A stretch of DNA of 64,000 nt from Micromonospora nigra. Its GTDB lineage: Bacteria; Actinomycetota; Actinomycetes; Mycobacteriales; Micromonosporaceae. Positions within the stretch are counted from its first letter, which is position 1; each line of letters opens with the position of its first letter. Where the stretch lies: the NCBI RefSeq assembly GCF_900091585.1, contig NZ_FMHT01000003.1, forward strand, positions 2,031,501-2,095,500, in the 5' to 3' direction. Shown piece by piece: positions 46,128 to 56,649 of this stretch. A program made the translations under genes and the position numbers. The notes under the pieces were generated by a model. It was not told where the DNA came from. It saw only the letters and a list, made by a program, of their open reading frames with translations, and searched no databases.

Positions 46128-46141
46128 TCACACACGTGTGA
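46128..46141. promoter_or_regulatory. TCAC-N6-GTGA palindrome between bldM-like and whiD-like genes
   Basis: TCACACACGTGTGA has inverted TCAC/GTGA half-sites and a perfect CACACGTGTG core. It lies 123 bp before the bldM-like start and 120 bp before the whiD-like start, centred in their shared upstream region. It is a candidate operator, possibly for autoregulation; the binding protein is inferred, not shown. Confidence 0.4.
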
Positions 46142-46260
46142 GTTGCCGACGGGCCGGGTACCGAGGGCCACAGGCCGGGAACGGTGCGCCTGCGCGGCCC
46201 GCCGCCCGGACAGCCGGCCAACAACGGATCTCGCGGTGCCGCGCGGGAGGAGGGGTGCTG

Positions 46261-46668
46261 ATGTCGAACGTACGCAGACTGCCCGGACCCATCGTCGATC
46301 TCTGGGACTGGCAGCGCCTGGGAGCCTGCCGGGGTCGCGACAGCGCCCAGTTCTTCCACCCCGACGGCGAACGGGGCTCCTCCCGGCTGCGCCGCGAATC
46401 CGGTGCCAAGTCCGTCTGCCGCGCCTGCCCCGTCCGCGCCGAGTGCGCCGCACACGCCCTCGCCGTCCGCGAACCGTACGGCGTCTGGGGTGGCTTCAGC
46501 GAGTCGGAGCGGCTGCGCCTGCTCGCCCTCGGCTGGGAGGACCTGGCGGACCGCCGGCAGGCACGGGTCGACATCAACCGCCTGGAAGCCCGGCTGGGCA
46601 GCACCCACCGGTCGACCGTCCCCGCCCAGCGCACCGCCGCCGACAACACCCGGCGCAACGTCGCCTGA
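46261..46668 (+). CDS. whiD: WhiB-family iron-sulfur regulator (WhiD/WhiB3 group)
   Basis: The 135-residue WhiB protein has cluster ligands Cys23, Cys53, Cys56 and Cys62 (C-x29-C-x2-C-x5-C) and the GVWGG turn (74-78), followed by a basic C-terminal tail for DNA contact. Members bind a redox-sensitive [4Fe-4S] cluster and the principal sigma factor. Position beside bldM and groESL/guaB identifies it with WhiD of Streptomyces and WhiB3 of M. tuberculosis. ATG 46261 follows GGAGGAGGGG; a GTG two codons earlier is in frame. Confidence 0.88.
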   Translation: MSNVRRLPGPIVDLWDWQRLGACRGRDSAQFFHPDGERGSSRLRRESGAKSVCRACPVRAECAAHALAVREPYGVWGGFSESERLRLLALGWEDLADRRQARVDINRLEARLGSTHRSTVPAQRTAADNTRRNVA

Positions 46669-46687
46669 TCCCCGGAAGACCTCACCC

Positions 46688-46720
46688 GACGCCGCGCCCC
46701 GGACCCCGGGGCGCGGCGTC
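46688..46720. terminator. Terminator after the whiD-like gene
   Basis: A perfect 15-bp stem, GACGCCGCGCCCCGG (46688-46702) with 46706-46720 around an ACC loop, begins 19 bp after the stop. Confidence 0.88.
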
Positions 46721-46856
46721 GCGCCGGGGATGGGCGGCCGGAAGCTGGACCGCCGCGCACCGAACTTCCGACCCGCCTGGGCGGTGCCGCCGGCCCCCGA
46801 GATCGCCGGGGGGCCGCCGCCGCCCTTCGACGCACCCCTCACCGACCGGGCAGCCG

Positions 46857-48488
46857 TCAGCGGACGGTGACCTCGACGGTGTGCCAGCCGGTCGCGCCGT
46901 CGGGGGCCACCGGTGAACGCCGGGCCGTCTGGGTCTCGCCGTCGCGGTCGGTCGCCCGCACCTGGAGGGTGTGCTCGCCGACGGTCGCCGGCCACCGCCA
47001 CGACCACTGCACCCAGGTGTCCACCGACACCGTGGGGGCGAGCGTCGCCCGCTGCCAGGGACCTCCGTCCACCCGTACCTCCACCTGGCTGATCCCCCGA
47101 CGCTGGGCCCAGGCGACTCCGGCCACCACCACCTCACCGGCGGTCAGCCGGTTACGCGGGCGGGGCGTGTCGATACGTGACTGGGTCTTCACCGGCGCCT
47201 GCTCCGACCAGCCGCGCGGCACCCAGTACGCGTCGAAGTCGGCGAAGCTCGTCAGTTCCAGCTCGGTCACCCACTTGCACGCCGACACGTAGCCGTAGAG
47301 GCCCGGCACCACCATGCGTACCGGGAAGCCGTGCTCGACCGGCAGGGGCTCCCCGTTCATCCCCACCGCCAGCAGGGCGTCCCGCCCGTCGCGCAGGGCC
47401 GCCGTGGGGGTGCCACAGGTCCAGCCGTCCACCGAGCGCCCGACCACCTGATCGGCGCCGTCCAGCGGCTGTGCCTCGTCCAGCAACTCCCTGATCGGCA
47501 CGCCGAGCCACCGGGCGTTGCCGATCAGGTCGCCGCCCACCTCGTTGGAGACGCAGGCGAGGGTGACGTACCGCTCGACCATCGGCCGGGCCAGCAGGTC
47601 GGCGTAGCTCAACTCGATCGGGTTGCGGACGCGGCCATGGACGCGCAACCGCCAGGTGGCCGGATCCACCTGCGGCACCACCAGCGCGGTGTCGATCCGG
47701 TAGAACGCGTTGTTCGAGGTCACGTACGAGGCGACCGGGGTCGGTCCGAGGTCCGCCCCGGGCGGCACCGGTGGTGCGGCGGAGACCGGGGCGGGCAGCA
47801 CCACCGCCTCCCGGGCCGCGGACACGCCGCGCCGGCCGGCGAGCCACCGCCCGGTGAGCCCGCCGACGGTGGCCGCACCGAGCAGCGTCCCCACCCCGGT
47901 GAGGAACCGCCGTCGCGACTCCGGGCCGGCACCCGCCCGCGCACCGGACGCCGGGGGCGGTTGCGGGGCCGCCGCGGCGGCGTCCGCCGGGATCGGCTGC
48001 GTGGGCGTCGCGGCGGCATCCGCCGGGGTCGGTGGCGACCAGGGCCAGGGATCGAGTTCCAGCGGACCGGCGACGAAGGCCCACAGCGTCAACGCGCCCA
48101 GCCCGCCGCCGACCAGCGACGGCAGCGCGTCGGCCGGGTCCGCGCCGGCCCGGGTCAGGGCCGCCACCACGCCGAGCAGGGCGAACGCCGCGATGCCGGT
48201 CAGGCCCACCGCCAGGCGGCGTACGGCCAGCATCCCCAGCACCGCGGCGACGCCGCCCAGCAGCAGCGCCGTACCCACCAGCAGGGCGATCTTGTCGTAC
48301 GTGCCGAACAGGGTGATGCCCAGTTGCTTGAGCGGCTCGGGCACGGTGTCGACCACCAGCCCGCCCACCGCGACCAGCGGGGCGGAGCGGGGACCCGTCG
48401 ACACCGCCACCAGTTCGGCGGAGCCGATCGCCACCGTGGCGGCGGTGAACCCGGCGAGGGCGGCGTAGCGGGGGGTCGTGCTGCTCAT
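46857..48488 (-). CDS. Membrane-anchored sulfite-oxidase-fold molybdopterin oxidoreductase
   Basis: The 543-residue protein has three to four N-terminal helices (about residues 1-150), a Pro/Ala linker and an internal SRRRFL motif with a further hydrophobic stretch near residue 200. A sulfite-oxidase-type catalytic domain follows (Moco-binding Cys in TLACVSNEVGG; RWLGVPIRELLDEA; GFPVRMVVPGLYGYVSACKW), then a Mo-co dimerisation domain (RRGISQVEVRVDGG). The catalytic part is probably extracytoplasmic, with electrons leaving through unknown partners. The substrate may be sulfite or an oxidised small molecule. Confidence 0.9.
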   Translation of the reverse strand: MSSTTPRYAALAGFTAATVAIGSAELVAVSTGPRSAPLVAVGGLVVDTVPEPLKQLGITLFGTYDKIALLVGTALLLGGVAAVLGMLAVRRLAVGLTGIAAFALLGVVAALTRAGADPADALPSLVGGGLGALTLWAFVAGPLELDPWPWSPPTPADAAATPTQPIPADAAAAAPQPPPASGARAGAGPESRRRFLTGVGTLLGAATVGGLTGRWLAGRRGVSAAREAVVLPAPVSAAPPVPPGADLGPTPVASYVTSNNAFYRIDTALVVPQVDPATWRLRVHGRVRNPIELSYADLLARPMVERYVTLACVSNEVGGDLIGNARWLGVPIRELLDEAQPLDGADQVVGRSVDGWTCGTPTAALRDGRDALLAVGMNGEPLPVEHGFPVRMVVPGLYGYVSACKWVTELELTSFADFDAYWVPRGWSEQAPVKTQSRIDTPRPRNRLTAGEVVVAGVAWAQRRGISQVEVRVDGGPWQRATLAPTVSVDTWVQWSWRWPATVGEHTLQVRATDRDGETQTARRSPVAPDGATGWHTVEVTVR

Positions 48489-48677
48489 CGGCCCAGTCTT
48501 TCCGACCGGCCGGTTGATCCGGTAGCCGTGTCAGCGTTCCGTAATCACCTGCCCAGCCGCGAAGGGGGTGCCGGACAGGGTGGTGCGCGGGTTCAGGGGT
48601 GCGCGAGCGGGCCTGCGCGCGAGCGGCGGGGTGCGTGGGCGAGGTGGTGCGCAGGCGGTGGGCGACAACAACGGCGA

Positions 48678-48709
48678 CGGGGCACGTCGTCGGATGACGA
48701 CGTGCCCCG
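48678..48709. terminator. Terminator of groL
   Basis: CGGGGCACGTCGTC (48678-48691) and its complement (48696-48709) form a perfect 14-bp stem with a GGAT loop, 13 bp past the groL stop. The roughly 190 bp between it and the oxidoreductase gene show only GTGCG-rich low-complexity sequence. Confidence 0.85.
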
Positions 48710-48722
48710 CGTACCGCTGGGG

Positions 48723-50754
<2,032 letters not shown>

Positions 50755-50889
50755 ACCCTCCTGGGGTACTGGTTTCGTTACCGGTCGACATGCCGACCAG
50801 CGTCAATCTGCCACATGCCACCGGGCGGGGCCGTCGTCGCGGGTGCCGGTCCGCCTGGCGTTCAGCCTCCGGACCGAATGACCCGGCGG

Positions 50890-50916
50890 CTGGCACCCTC
50901 AGGGTGAGAGTGCTAA
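50890..50916 (-). promoter_or_regulatory. CIRCE element 1 (HrcA operator) of groES-groL
   Basis: CTGGCACCC-N9-GAGTGCTAA fits TTAGCACTC-N9-GAGTGCTAA, with one perfect half and six of nine in the other. It overlaps the predicted transcription start, where HrcA binding would block initiation. Confidence 0.75.
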
Positions 50917-50920
50917 TCGC

Positions 50921-50949
50921 AGGTTATTCCTCGGCTAGCACTCCGTCAA
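50921..50949 (-). promoter_or_regulatory. groES-groL promoter
   Basis: On the minus strand TTGACG (50944-50949) and TAACCT (50921-50926) are separated by 17 bases, a near-consensus housekeeping promoter. The -35 lies inside CIRCE 2 and the start point (about 50914) inside CIRCE 1. Confidence 0.78.
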
Positions 50950-50961
50950 GGAGAGTGCCAA
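50935..50961 (-). promoter_or_regulatory. CIRCE element 2 (HrcA operator) of groES-groL
   Basis: CTAGCACTC-N9-GAGTGCCAA matches 16 of 18 consensus positions. Its centre is 45 bp upstream of CIRCE 1, and its N9 spacer carries the -35 hexamer. Confidence 0.88.
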
Positions 50962-51090
50962 CGGCACCCGTACGTGTCGCCGCCGTTGCACCACCGCTCA
51001 CCGCGCCACCCCGACATTCGCCGTCGCCCGTACCGATCCGCCGCCGACACCGCCGTCGGGGCACCCCGACCGGGGCCGGACAATGGCCGG

Positions 51091-52377
51091 GTGAACCTGG
51101 AACAGCTGGCCGAACTGCGTACCCCCGAGGGGGCGGCCGCACTCGACGCCGCCGCGCGGCTGGCCGGCGGCGACCCGCTGACGGCGGCGGCGGCGCTCCG
51201 CTCGGCCGGCGTTCCCGCCGGGCTCGCGGCGGCCGCGCTCACCCAGGCGGAGCTGCGCCGCCGCGCGGCCGGCAAGTTCGGCGCGTCGGCCGCCGGGATG
51301 TTCCTCACCCGCGCGGGGCTGGAGCAGGCCACCCGGGGTGTCGTCGCGCGGCGGCGCGCGGAGCGGCTGCGCGCGGCGGGGGTGGCGACCCTGGCCGACC
51401 TGGGCTGCGGGTTGGGGGCGGACGCGCTCGCCGCCGCCCGCGCCGGCATCCGGGTGTACGCCGTGGAAGCCGACCCGGTCACCGCCGCGATGACCGCCGC
51501 CAACGTGGCGACCGCCGGGCTCGCCAACCTGGTGACCGTGAAGTGCGGCGATGCGACCACGGTGGACGTTTCCGGGTTCGACGCGGTCTTCTGCGACCCC
51601 GCCCGGCGGCGGGCCGGCACCGGGCGACGCATCTTCGACCCGAACGCCTACTCCCCGCCGTGGGACTTCGTCACCGACCTGGTGCGACGGCTGCCGCGCA
51701 CGGTCGTGAAGGTGGCCCCGGGCCTCGACCACGCGCTGATCCCCGCCGACACCGAGGCGGAGTGGGTCAGCGTCGACGGCGACCTCGTCGAGGCGGCCCT
51801 GTGGGGCGGCCGGCTGGCGGAGGAGCCCCGACGGGCCACCGTGCTGCCCCGGACGCCGGCACCGCACCGTGGCACGCCGGCACCGCTCGGTGGCACGCCG
51901 GCACCGCACCGTGGCACGACGGCCGAGGCGGACGCGGAACCGCAGCCGGGGAACGCGGTGGCGCACGTGCTGACCGGGCCCGGCACGGACGAGGCGCCCG
52001 TCGGCCCCGTCCGCCGCTACCTGTACGACCCCGACCCGGCCGTGGTCCGCGCCCACCTGGTGGCCGAACTGGCCGCCGAACTGGGTGCCAACCTCGCCGA
52101 CCCGGCCATCGCCTACCTGTACGCCGACGTGGCCGCCCCGACGCCGTACGCCCGTTGCCTGGAGGTGACCGACGTGCTGCCCTTCTCCTTGAAGCGGCTG
52201 CGGTCGCTGCTGCGGGAGCGCCGGGTCGGCCGGGTGGAGATCCTCAAGCGGGGCTCGGCGCTCGACCCGGAGCAGCTACGCCGGGACCTGCGGCTCTCCG
52301 GCGACCAGCCCGCCAGTCTGGTGCTCACCCGGGTGGCCGGCGCGCCCACCACGCTGCTCTGCCGCCCGGTGCCCTGA
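51091..52377 (+). CDS. Class I SAM-dependent methyltransferase with THUMP-like domain
   Basis: The 428-residue protein has a helical N-terminus (LAELRTPEGAAALDAAARL), a Rossmann methyltransferase core (SAM motif LADLGCGLGADAL, acidic VEADP, catalytic-type FCDPARRR) and a C-terminal THUMP-like region (YADVAAPTPYARCLEVTDVLPFS). It is probably an RNA methyltransferase, though no member I know of has a proven target. A 21-bp tandem repeat (51853-51915) inserts three TPAPHRG-like units in a linker. GTG 51091 gives the family N-terminus; the ribosome site is weak. Confidence 0.85.
   Translation: MNLEQLAELRTPEGAAALDAAARLAGGDPLTAAAALRSAGVPAGLAAAALTQAELRRRAAGKFGASAAGMFLTRAGLEQATRGVVARRRAERLRAAGVATLADLGCGLGADALAAARAGIRVYAVEADPVTAAMTAANVATAGLANLVTVKCGDATTVDVSGFDAVFCDPARRRAGTGRRIFDPNAYSPPWDFVTDLVRRLPRTVVKVAPGLDHALIPADTEAEWVSVDGDLVEAALWGGRLAEEPRRATVLPRTPAPHRGTPAPLGGTPAPHRGTTAEADAEPQPGNAVAHVLTGPGTDEAPVGPVRRYLYDPDPAVVRAHLVAELAAELGANLADPAIAYLYADVAAPTPYARCLEVTDVLPFSLKRLRSLLRERRVGRVEILKRGSALDPEQLRRDLRLSGDQPASLVLTRVAGAPTTLLCRPVP
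51853..51915. repeat. 21-bp in-frame tandem repeat inside the methyltransferase gene
   Basis: Three units (ACGCCGGCACCGCACCGTGGC and one variant) encode TPAPHRG, TPAPLGG and TPAPHRG in a surface linker. Confidence 0.85.
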
Positions 52378-52383
52378 CCTGAC

Positions 52384-52467
52384 CTGACCGACCCGCCAGC
52401 GCCCCTGACCGACCCGCCGGCGCCCCTGACCGACCCGCCGGCGCCCCTGACCGACCCGCCGGCGCGC
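52384..52467. repeat. 21-bp tandem repeat after the methyltransferase gene
   Basis: Four copies of CCTGACCGACCCGCCGGCGCC (first with AGC for GGC) begin at 52384, 52405, 52426 and 52447. The CCTGACC phase continues from the gene's stop codon region. Confidence 0.9.
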
Positions 52468-52515
52468 GGGTCATCGCGTGCCGGTCGGCGCACGCCGCCC
52501 GGAGGTGCCGGTAGC

Positions 52516-53010
52516 GTGACCGGCGTGGCGGGACAGGGCACGCCGGCGACCGCGTTGCTGGCGAGGCGGAGGATCACCCATCGCACCTACCCGTACGAGG
52601 TGTCCGCCGACTCCCCGAACTACGGCGCACTGGTCGCCGCCGCCCTCGGGGTGGCCCCGGAGCGGGTGTTCAAGACGCTGGTGGCCGACGTGGACGGTGC
52701 GCTCACCGTGGCGGTGGTGCCGGTGACCGGCGAGCTGGATCTCAAGGCCCTCGCCGCTGTCGTGGGCGGCAAGCGGGCGACGCTGGCGGAGCGCACGGCG
52801 GCCGAGCGGGCCACCGGGTACGTACGCGGTGGCATCAGTCCACTCGGTCAGCGCCGACGCCTGCCGGTGGTGGTCGACGCGTCGGCGCTCGCCCAGCCCA
52901 CCGTGTACGTGTCGGCGGGCCGACGCGGGCTCCAGGTCGAGCTGGCTCCGGCGGACCTGGTCGCCCTGACCGACGCCCGCACGGCACCGCTGGCCGCCGC
53001 GCCCGCCTGA
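52516..53010 (+). CDS. ybaK: YbaK/ProX-type aminoacyl-tRNA deacylase
   Basis: The protein hydrolyses mischarged tRNA, typically Cys-tRNA(Pro). The 164 residues have RRITHRTYPYEV, the conserved Lys in RVFKTLV, GELDLKALA and the GGISPLGQRRRLPVVVD loop of the YbaK group. GTG 52516 has GGAGG ten bases upstream; GTG 52525 is an alternative. Confidence 0.92.
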   Translation: MTGVAGQGTPATALLARRRITHRTYPYEVSADSPNYGALVAAALGVAPERVFKTLVADVDGALTVAVVPVTGELDLKALAAVVGGKRATLAERTAAERATGYVRGGISPLGQRRRLPVVVDASALAQPTVYVSAGRRGLQVELAPADLVALTDARTAPLAAAPA

Positions 53011-53350
53011 CCGCCACCGCCACGCACCGCCACGGCCACGCACCGCCACGCACCCGCACCGCCACCGCCACGCCTTGCGGCAATCAGGGCCATCCCACCC
53101 GTAGGGACACCGCGAGGTGCCGTACCTCGTGCAGAGGAACCCTCTGGACACCGCGGCAGGCCGCACCTCACGCAACCCTCGCCAACCGGCCGACGGCGGG
53201 CAGGTGTCGGGGGCGTTGCCGAATTGTTACCGCCGCCAACAAACTCGTGACCTCGGCACCCTTGTATTGGGGGCGGAGCACGAAATACGTTGCCGGACAC
53301 AACAAAACAAGCACCACCACCCCTTCCCCCACCTCGAAAGGACCCTGCAC
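53011..53350. other. Upstream region of the sugar ABC operon
   Basis: The first 70 bp are a CACCGCCACG-type simple repeat. From about 53215 the sequence becomes AT-richer. It contains TTGTT-N9-AACAA (53224-53242), a weak inverted repeat that might be an operator for the ROK regulator, and the promoter candidate at 53262-53291. Confidence 0.45.
53262..53291 (+). promoter_or_regulatory. Candidate promoter of the sugar ABC operon
   Basis: TTGTAT (53262-53267) and TACGTT (53286-53291), spaced 18 bases, lie about 60 bp before the ATG in the most AT-rich part of the interval. Confidence 0.38.
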
Positions 53351-54448
53351 ATGCGCAAGGGATTCCTCGCCGTCGGTGCCGCTGGCCTGCTGGCCCTCGG
53401 CAGCGTGACGGCATGTGGCGACAACTCAGGCGACAGCGAGCAGACCGGCTCCGACAAGACCCCCAAGATCGGCGTGATCCTGCCGGACAGCAAGTCCTCC
53501 GCCCGCTGGGAGGGCGCGGACCGCAAGTTCCTCCAGGAGGCGTTCGAGTCCGCCGGCGTCGAGTACGACATCCAGAACGCGCAGGGCGACAAGTCCCAGT
53601 TCCAGACGATCGCCGACCAGATGATCACCAGCGGCGTGACCGCCCTGATGATCGTCAACCTCGACTCCGGCACCGGCAAGGCCGTGCTCGACAAGGCCAA
53701 GTCGCAGGGCGTCGCCACCATCGACTACGACCGGCTCACCCTGGGTGGCTCCGCCGAGTACTACGTCAGCTTCGACAACGAGGCCGTCGGCAAGCTCCAG
53801 GGCGAGGGCCTGGTCAAGTGCCTGACCGACGCCAACGTCACCAAGCCGGCGATCAGCTACCTCAACGGCTCGCCGACCGACAACAACGCCACCCTGTTCA
53901 AGAACGGCTACGACTCGGTGCTCAAGCCGAAGTTCGACGCCGGCGAGTACACCAAGGTCGCCGACGACTCGGTGCCGGACTGGGACAACGCCCAGGCCGC
54001 CACCATCTTCGAGCAGCAGCTCACCCAGGCCGGCGGCAAGATCGACGGCGTGCTCGCGGCGAACGACGGCCTCGGCAACGCGGCCATCTCGGTGCTCAAG
54101 AAGAACAAGCTCAACGGCAAGGTCCCGGTGACCGGCCAGGACGCCACCCCGCAGGGCCTGCAGAACATCCTCGCCGGCGACCAGTGCATGACCGTCTACA
54201 AGGCGATCAAGGAGGAGGCGAAGGCCGCCGCCGACCTGGCCATCGCACTCGCCAAGGGCGAGCGGAAGGACACCGGCCAGACGGTCAAGGACCCCGAGAG
54301 TGGCCGCGACGTGCCCGCCGTCCTGCTCACCCCGAAGGCGATCTACAAGGAGAACGTCAAGGACGTCATCGCCGACGGCTTCGTGACCAAGGACGAGGTC
54401 TGCACCGGAGCCTTCGTCCAGCTCTGCGCCGACGCGGGCATCAGCTGA
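53351..54448 (+). CDS. Sugar ABC importer substrate-binding lipoprotein (XylF/ChvE type)
   Basis: The 365-residue periplasmic-binding-protein-like lipoprotein has a lipobox SVTAC (Cys22). The mature part is a type I sugar-binding fold: IGVILPDSKSSARWEGADRK, LMIVNLDSG, ATIDYDRL, VSFDNEAVGKLQG, DGVLAANDGLGNAA and PVTGQDATPQGLQNI. This pattern resembles D-xylose or multi-sugar receptors. ATG 53351 has AAAGGA eight bases upstream. It is first of a four-gene set with ATPase, permease and ROK regulator. Confidence 0.93.
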   Translation: MRKGFLAVGAAGLLALGSVTACGDNSGDSEQTGSDKTPKIGVILPDSKSSARWEGADRKFLQEAFESAGVEYDIQNAQGDKSQFQTIADQMITSGVTALMIVNLDSGTGKAVLDKAKSQGVATIDYDRLTLGGSAEYYVSFDNEAVGKLQGEGLVKCLTDANVTKPAISYLNGSPTDNNATLFKNGYDSVLKPKFDAGEYTKVADDSVPDWDNAQAATIFEQQLTQAGGKIDGVLAANDGLGNAAISVLKKNKLNGKVPVTGQDATPQGLQNILAGDQCMTVYKAIKEEAKAAADLAIALAKGERKDTGQTVKDPESGRDVPAVLLTPKAIYKENVKDVIADGFVTKDEVCTGAFVQLCADAGIS

Positions 54449-54465
54449 CCCACCCGCCGAAGGCG

Positions 54466-54502
54466 GCGCCGCCCGGCACGGTCCCACCGTGCCGGGCGGC
54501 GC
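54466..54502 (+). terminator. Intergenic hairpin between sugar-binding protein and ATPase genes
   Basis: A perfect 17-bp stem (GCGCCGCCCGGCACGGT, 54466-54482, against 54486-54502) has a CCC loop. As in the peptide transporter, it probably lowers expression of the downstream transporter genes or stabilises the upstream mRNA. Confidence 0.82.
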
Positions 54503-54548
54503 GCCGCCGGACGGGCCCCGATCTCCCCTCCGCGTAAAGGAGACCCCC

Positions 54549-55367
54549 GTGTCCGCGACTCCCCTGCTGGAACTGCGCGGGATCGACAAGAGCTTCGGTC
54601 CCGTCCAGGTCCTGCGCGACGTCGCCCTCTCCGCCTACCCGGGCGAGGTGACCGCGCTGGTCGGCGACAACGGTGCCGGCAAGTCCACGCTGGTCAAGTG
54701 CATCAGCGGCATCCACCCCACCGACTCGGGCCAGTTCTTCTTCGACGGCCGGCCGGTGAGCGTCCACAGCCCGCGGGACGCCGCAGCGCTCGGCATCGAG
54801 GTCGTCTACCAGGACCTCGCGCTCTGCGACAACCTCGACATCGTGCAGAACATGTTCCTCGGCCGGGAGAAGCGCAGCGGCATCGTGCTCGACGAGCCGA
54901 CCATGGAACAGATGGCCGCCGAGACGCTCGCCAGCCTCTCCGTGCGGACCGTCAAGTCCCTGCGGCAGCAGGTCTCCAGCCTCTCCGGCGGCCAGCGTCA
55001 GACCGTGGCGATCGCCAAGGCGGTGCTCTGGAACAGCAAGCTCGTCATCCTGGACGAGCCGACCGCCGCGCTGGGCGTGGCCCAGACCGCCCAGGTGCTC
55101 GAACTGGTGCGGCGGCTCGCCGACAGCGGCCTCGCCGTCATCATCATCTCGCACAACATGAACGACGTCTTCGCCGTCTCCGACCGGATCGCCGCCCTCT
55201 ACCTCGGCCAGATGGTCGCCCAGGTGAAGACCACCGACACCACCCACGCGCAGGTGGTCGAGCTGATCACCGCCGGTCGCTCCGGCGACGTCGGGCTCGC
55301 CGCCGACCCGGCCACCGGCGGCAACGGCGCGGCGACGGCCGGCACCACCCCAGGAGGCGTCTCATGA
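54549..55367 (+). CDS. Sugar ABC importer ATP-binding protein (single NBD)
   Basis: The 272-residue protein is one ATPase domain: GDNGAGKSTLVKC, LSGGQRQTVAIAKAV, LVILDEPTAALG, switch His in IIISHNMNDV. Many XylG/RbsA proteins are tandem duplications of about 500 residues; single-domain forms like this (FrcA type) work as homodimers, so the gene is not truncated. GTG 54549 has AAAGGAG seven bases upstream. It overlaps the permease gene as ATGA. Confidence 0.93.
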   Translation: MSATPLLELRGIDKSFGPVQVLRDVALSAYPGEVTALVGDNGAGKSTLVKCISGIHPTDSGQFFFDGRPVSVHSPRDAAALGIEVVYQDLALCDNLDIVQNMFLGREKRSGIVLDEPTMEQMAAETLASLSVRTVKSLRQQVSSLSGGQRQTVAIAKAVLWNSKLVILDEPTAALGVAQTAQVLELVRRLADSGLAVIIISHNMNDVFAVSDRIAALYLGQMVAQVKTTDTTHAQVVELITAGRSGDVGLAADPATGGNGAATAGTTPGGVS

Positions 55368-56623
55368 GCACCACCGCCGTGCGCAAGGAAGGCCCGCCCG
55401 CCGGGACACCGACCTCCACGCTCACCGACCACGTCCGCGGCTACGTGGGTCGCGTACGGGGTGGCGAGATCGGGGCGCTGCCGGCCGTCCTCGGACTGAT
55501 CGTGCTCTGCACGGTCTTCGCGGTCCTGCGGCCCTCGTTCCTCACCACCGCCAACTTCGCCAACCTGTTCACTCAGGGCGCGGCGGTGACCCTGATCGCG
55601 ATGGGTCTGGTCTTCGTCCTGCTGCTGGGCGAGATCGACCTGTCCGCCGGCTTCGCCAGCGGCGTCTGCGCCGCCGTGCTGGCCAACGTGGTCACCGTCC
55701 TCGGCTACCCGTGGTACGTGGCGGTGCTCGCCGCCGTGGTCACCGGCATGGTGATCGGCACGAGCCTCGGCTTCCTGGTGGCCAAGGTCGGCATTCCGTC
55801 GTTCGTGGTCACCCTCGCCGGCTTCCTCGCCTTCCAGGGTGTGGTGCTACTGCTGATGGAGGAAGGCACCAACATCTCGGTACGCGACGACGTGCTGGTG
55901 GCCATCGCCAACCGGAACCTGCCCCCGGCGCTCGGCTGGGCGCTCACCGCGGCTTCCGTCGCCGGCTACGCGGCCGTCCAACTGCTGCGCCACCGCAACC
56001 GCGCCGCGCGTGGCCTGCACACCGACCCGATGGTCGTGGTGCTCATCCGCATCGGCGGCCTGGCGCTGATCCTCGGCCTCGCGGTCTACGTGCTCAACCA
56101 GGAGCGCAGCTTCAACACCTTGATCAACTCGCTGAAGGGCGTGCCGATCGTGGTGCCCATCATCGCGTCGCTGCTGGTGCTGTGGACCTTCGTGCTCCAG
56201 CGCACCAGCTACGGCCGGCACATCTACGCGGTCGGCGGCAACAAGGAGGCCGCCCGCCGGGCCGGCATCAACGTCGACCGGATCCGCATCTCCGTGTTCG
56301 TCATCTGCTCCACGATGGCCGCGATCGGCGGCATCGTCGCCGCCAGCCGGGCCAACTCCGTCGACCCCAACACGGGCGGCAGTAACGTCCTGCTCTACGC
56401 CGTCGGCGCGGCGGTGATCGGCGGCACGAGCCTCTTCGGCGGCAAGGGCCGGGTGCTCGACGCGGTCCTCGGTGGCGCGGTCGTGGCGGTGATCGACAAC
56501 GGGATGGGCCTGCTGGGCTACAGCTCCGGGGTCAAGTACGTGGTCACCGGTATCGTCCTGCTGCTCGCGGCCAGCGTCGACGCGCTGTCCCGACGGCGGT
56601 CCGCCGCCGCCGGCAACCGCTGA
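55364..56623 (+). CDS. Sugar ABC importer permease (XylH/RbsC type)
   Basis: The 419-residue polytopic permease has about ten to twelve helices. Family marks include LGEIDLSAGFASGVCA, VVTLAGFLAFQG and the coupling loop YGRHIYAVGGNKEAARRAGI. Start ATG 55364 is preceded by AGGAGG and overlaps the ATPase stop. Confidence 0.93.
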   Translation: MSTTAVRKEGPPAGTPTSTLTDHVRGYVGRVRGGEIGALPAVLGLIVLCTVFAVLRPSFLTTANFANLFTQGAAVTLIAMGLVFVLLLGEIDLSAGFASGVCAAVLANVVTVLGYPWYVAVLAAVVTGMVIGTSLGFLVAKVGIPSFVVTLAGFLAFQGVVLLLMEEGTNISVRDDVLVAIANRNLPPALGWALTAASVAGYAAVQLLRHRNRAARGLHTDPMVVVLIRIGGLALILGLAVYVLNQERSFNTLINSLKGVPIVVPIIASLLVLWTFVLQRTSYGRHIYAVGGNKEAARRAGINVDRIRISVFVICSTMAAIGGIVAASRANSVDPNTGGSNVLLYAVGAAVIGGTSLFGGKGRVLDAVLGGAVVAVIDNGMGLLGYSSGVKYVVTGIVLLLAASVDALSRRRSAAAGNR

Positions 56624-56649
56624 CCCCCTCACCCGGAGCTAACCGCACG

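Noticed and set aside
52378..52515. CRISPR-like array from the 21-bp repeats
   Set aside because: The units are contiguous with no unique spacers, and there are no cas genes in the window.
54549..55367. Truncated XylG (half of a double-ATPase protein)
   Set aside because: The frame is complete, overlaps the permease start and has all motifs. Single-domain ATPases are normal in FrcA-type importers.
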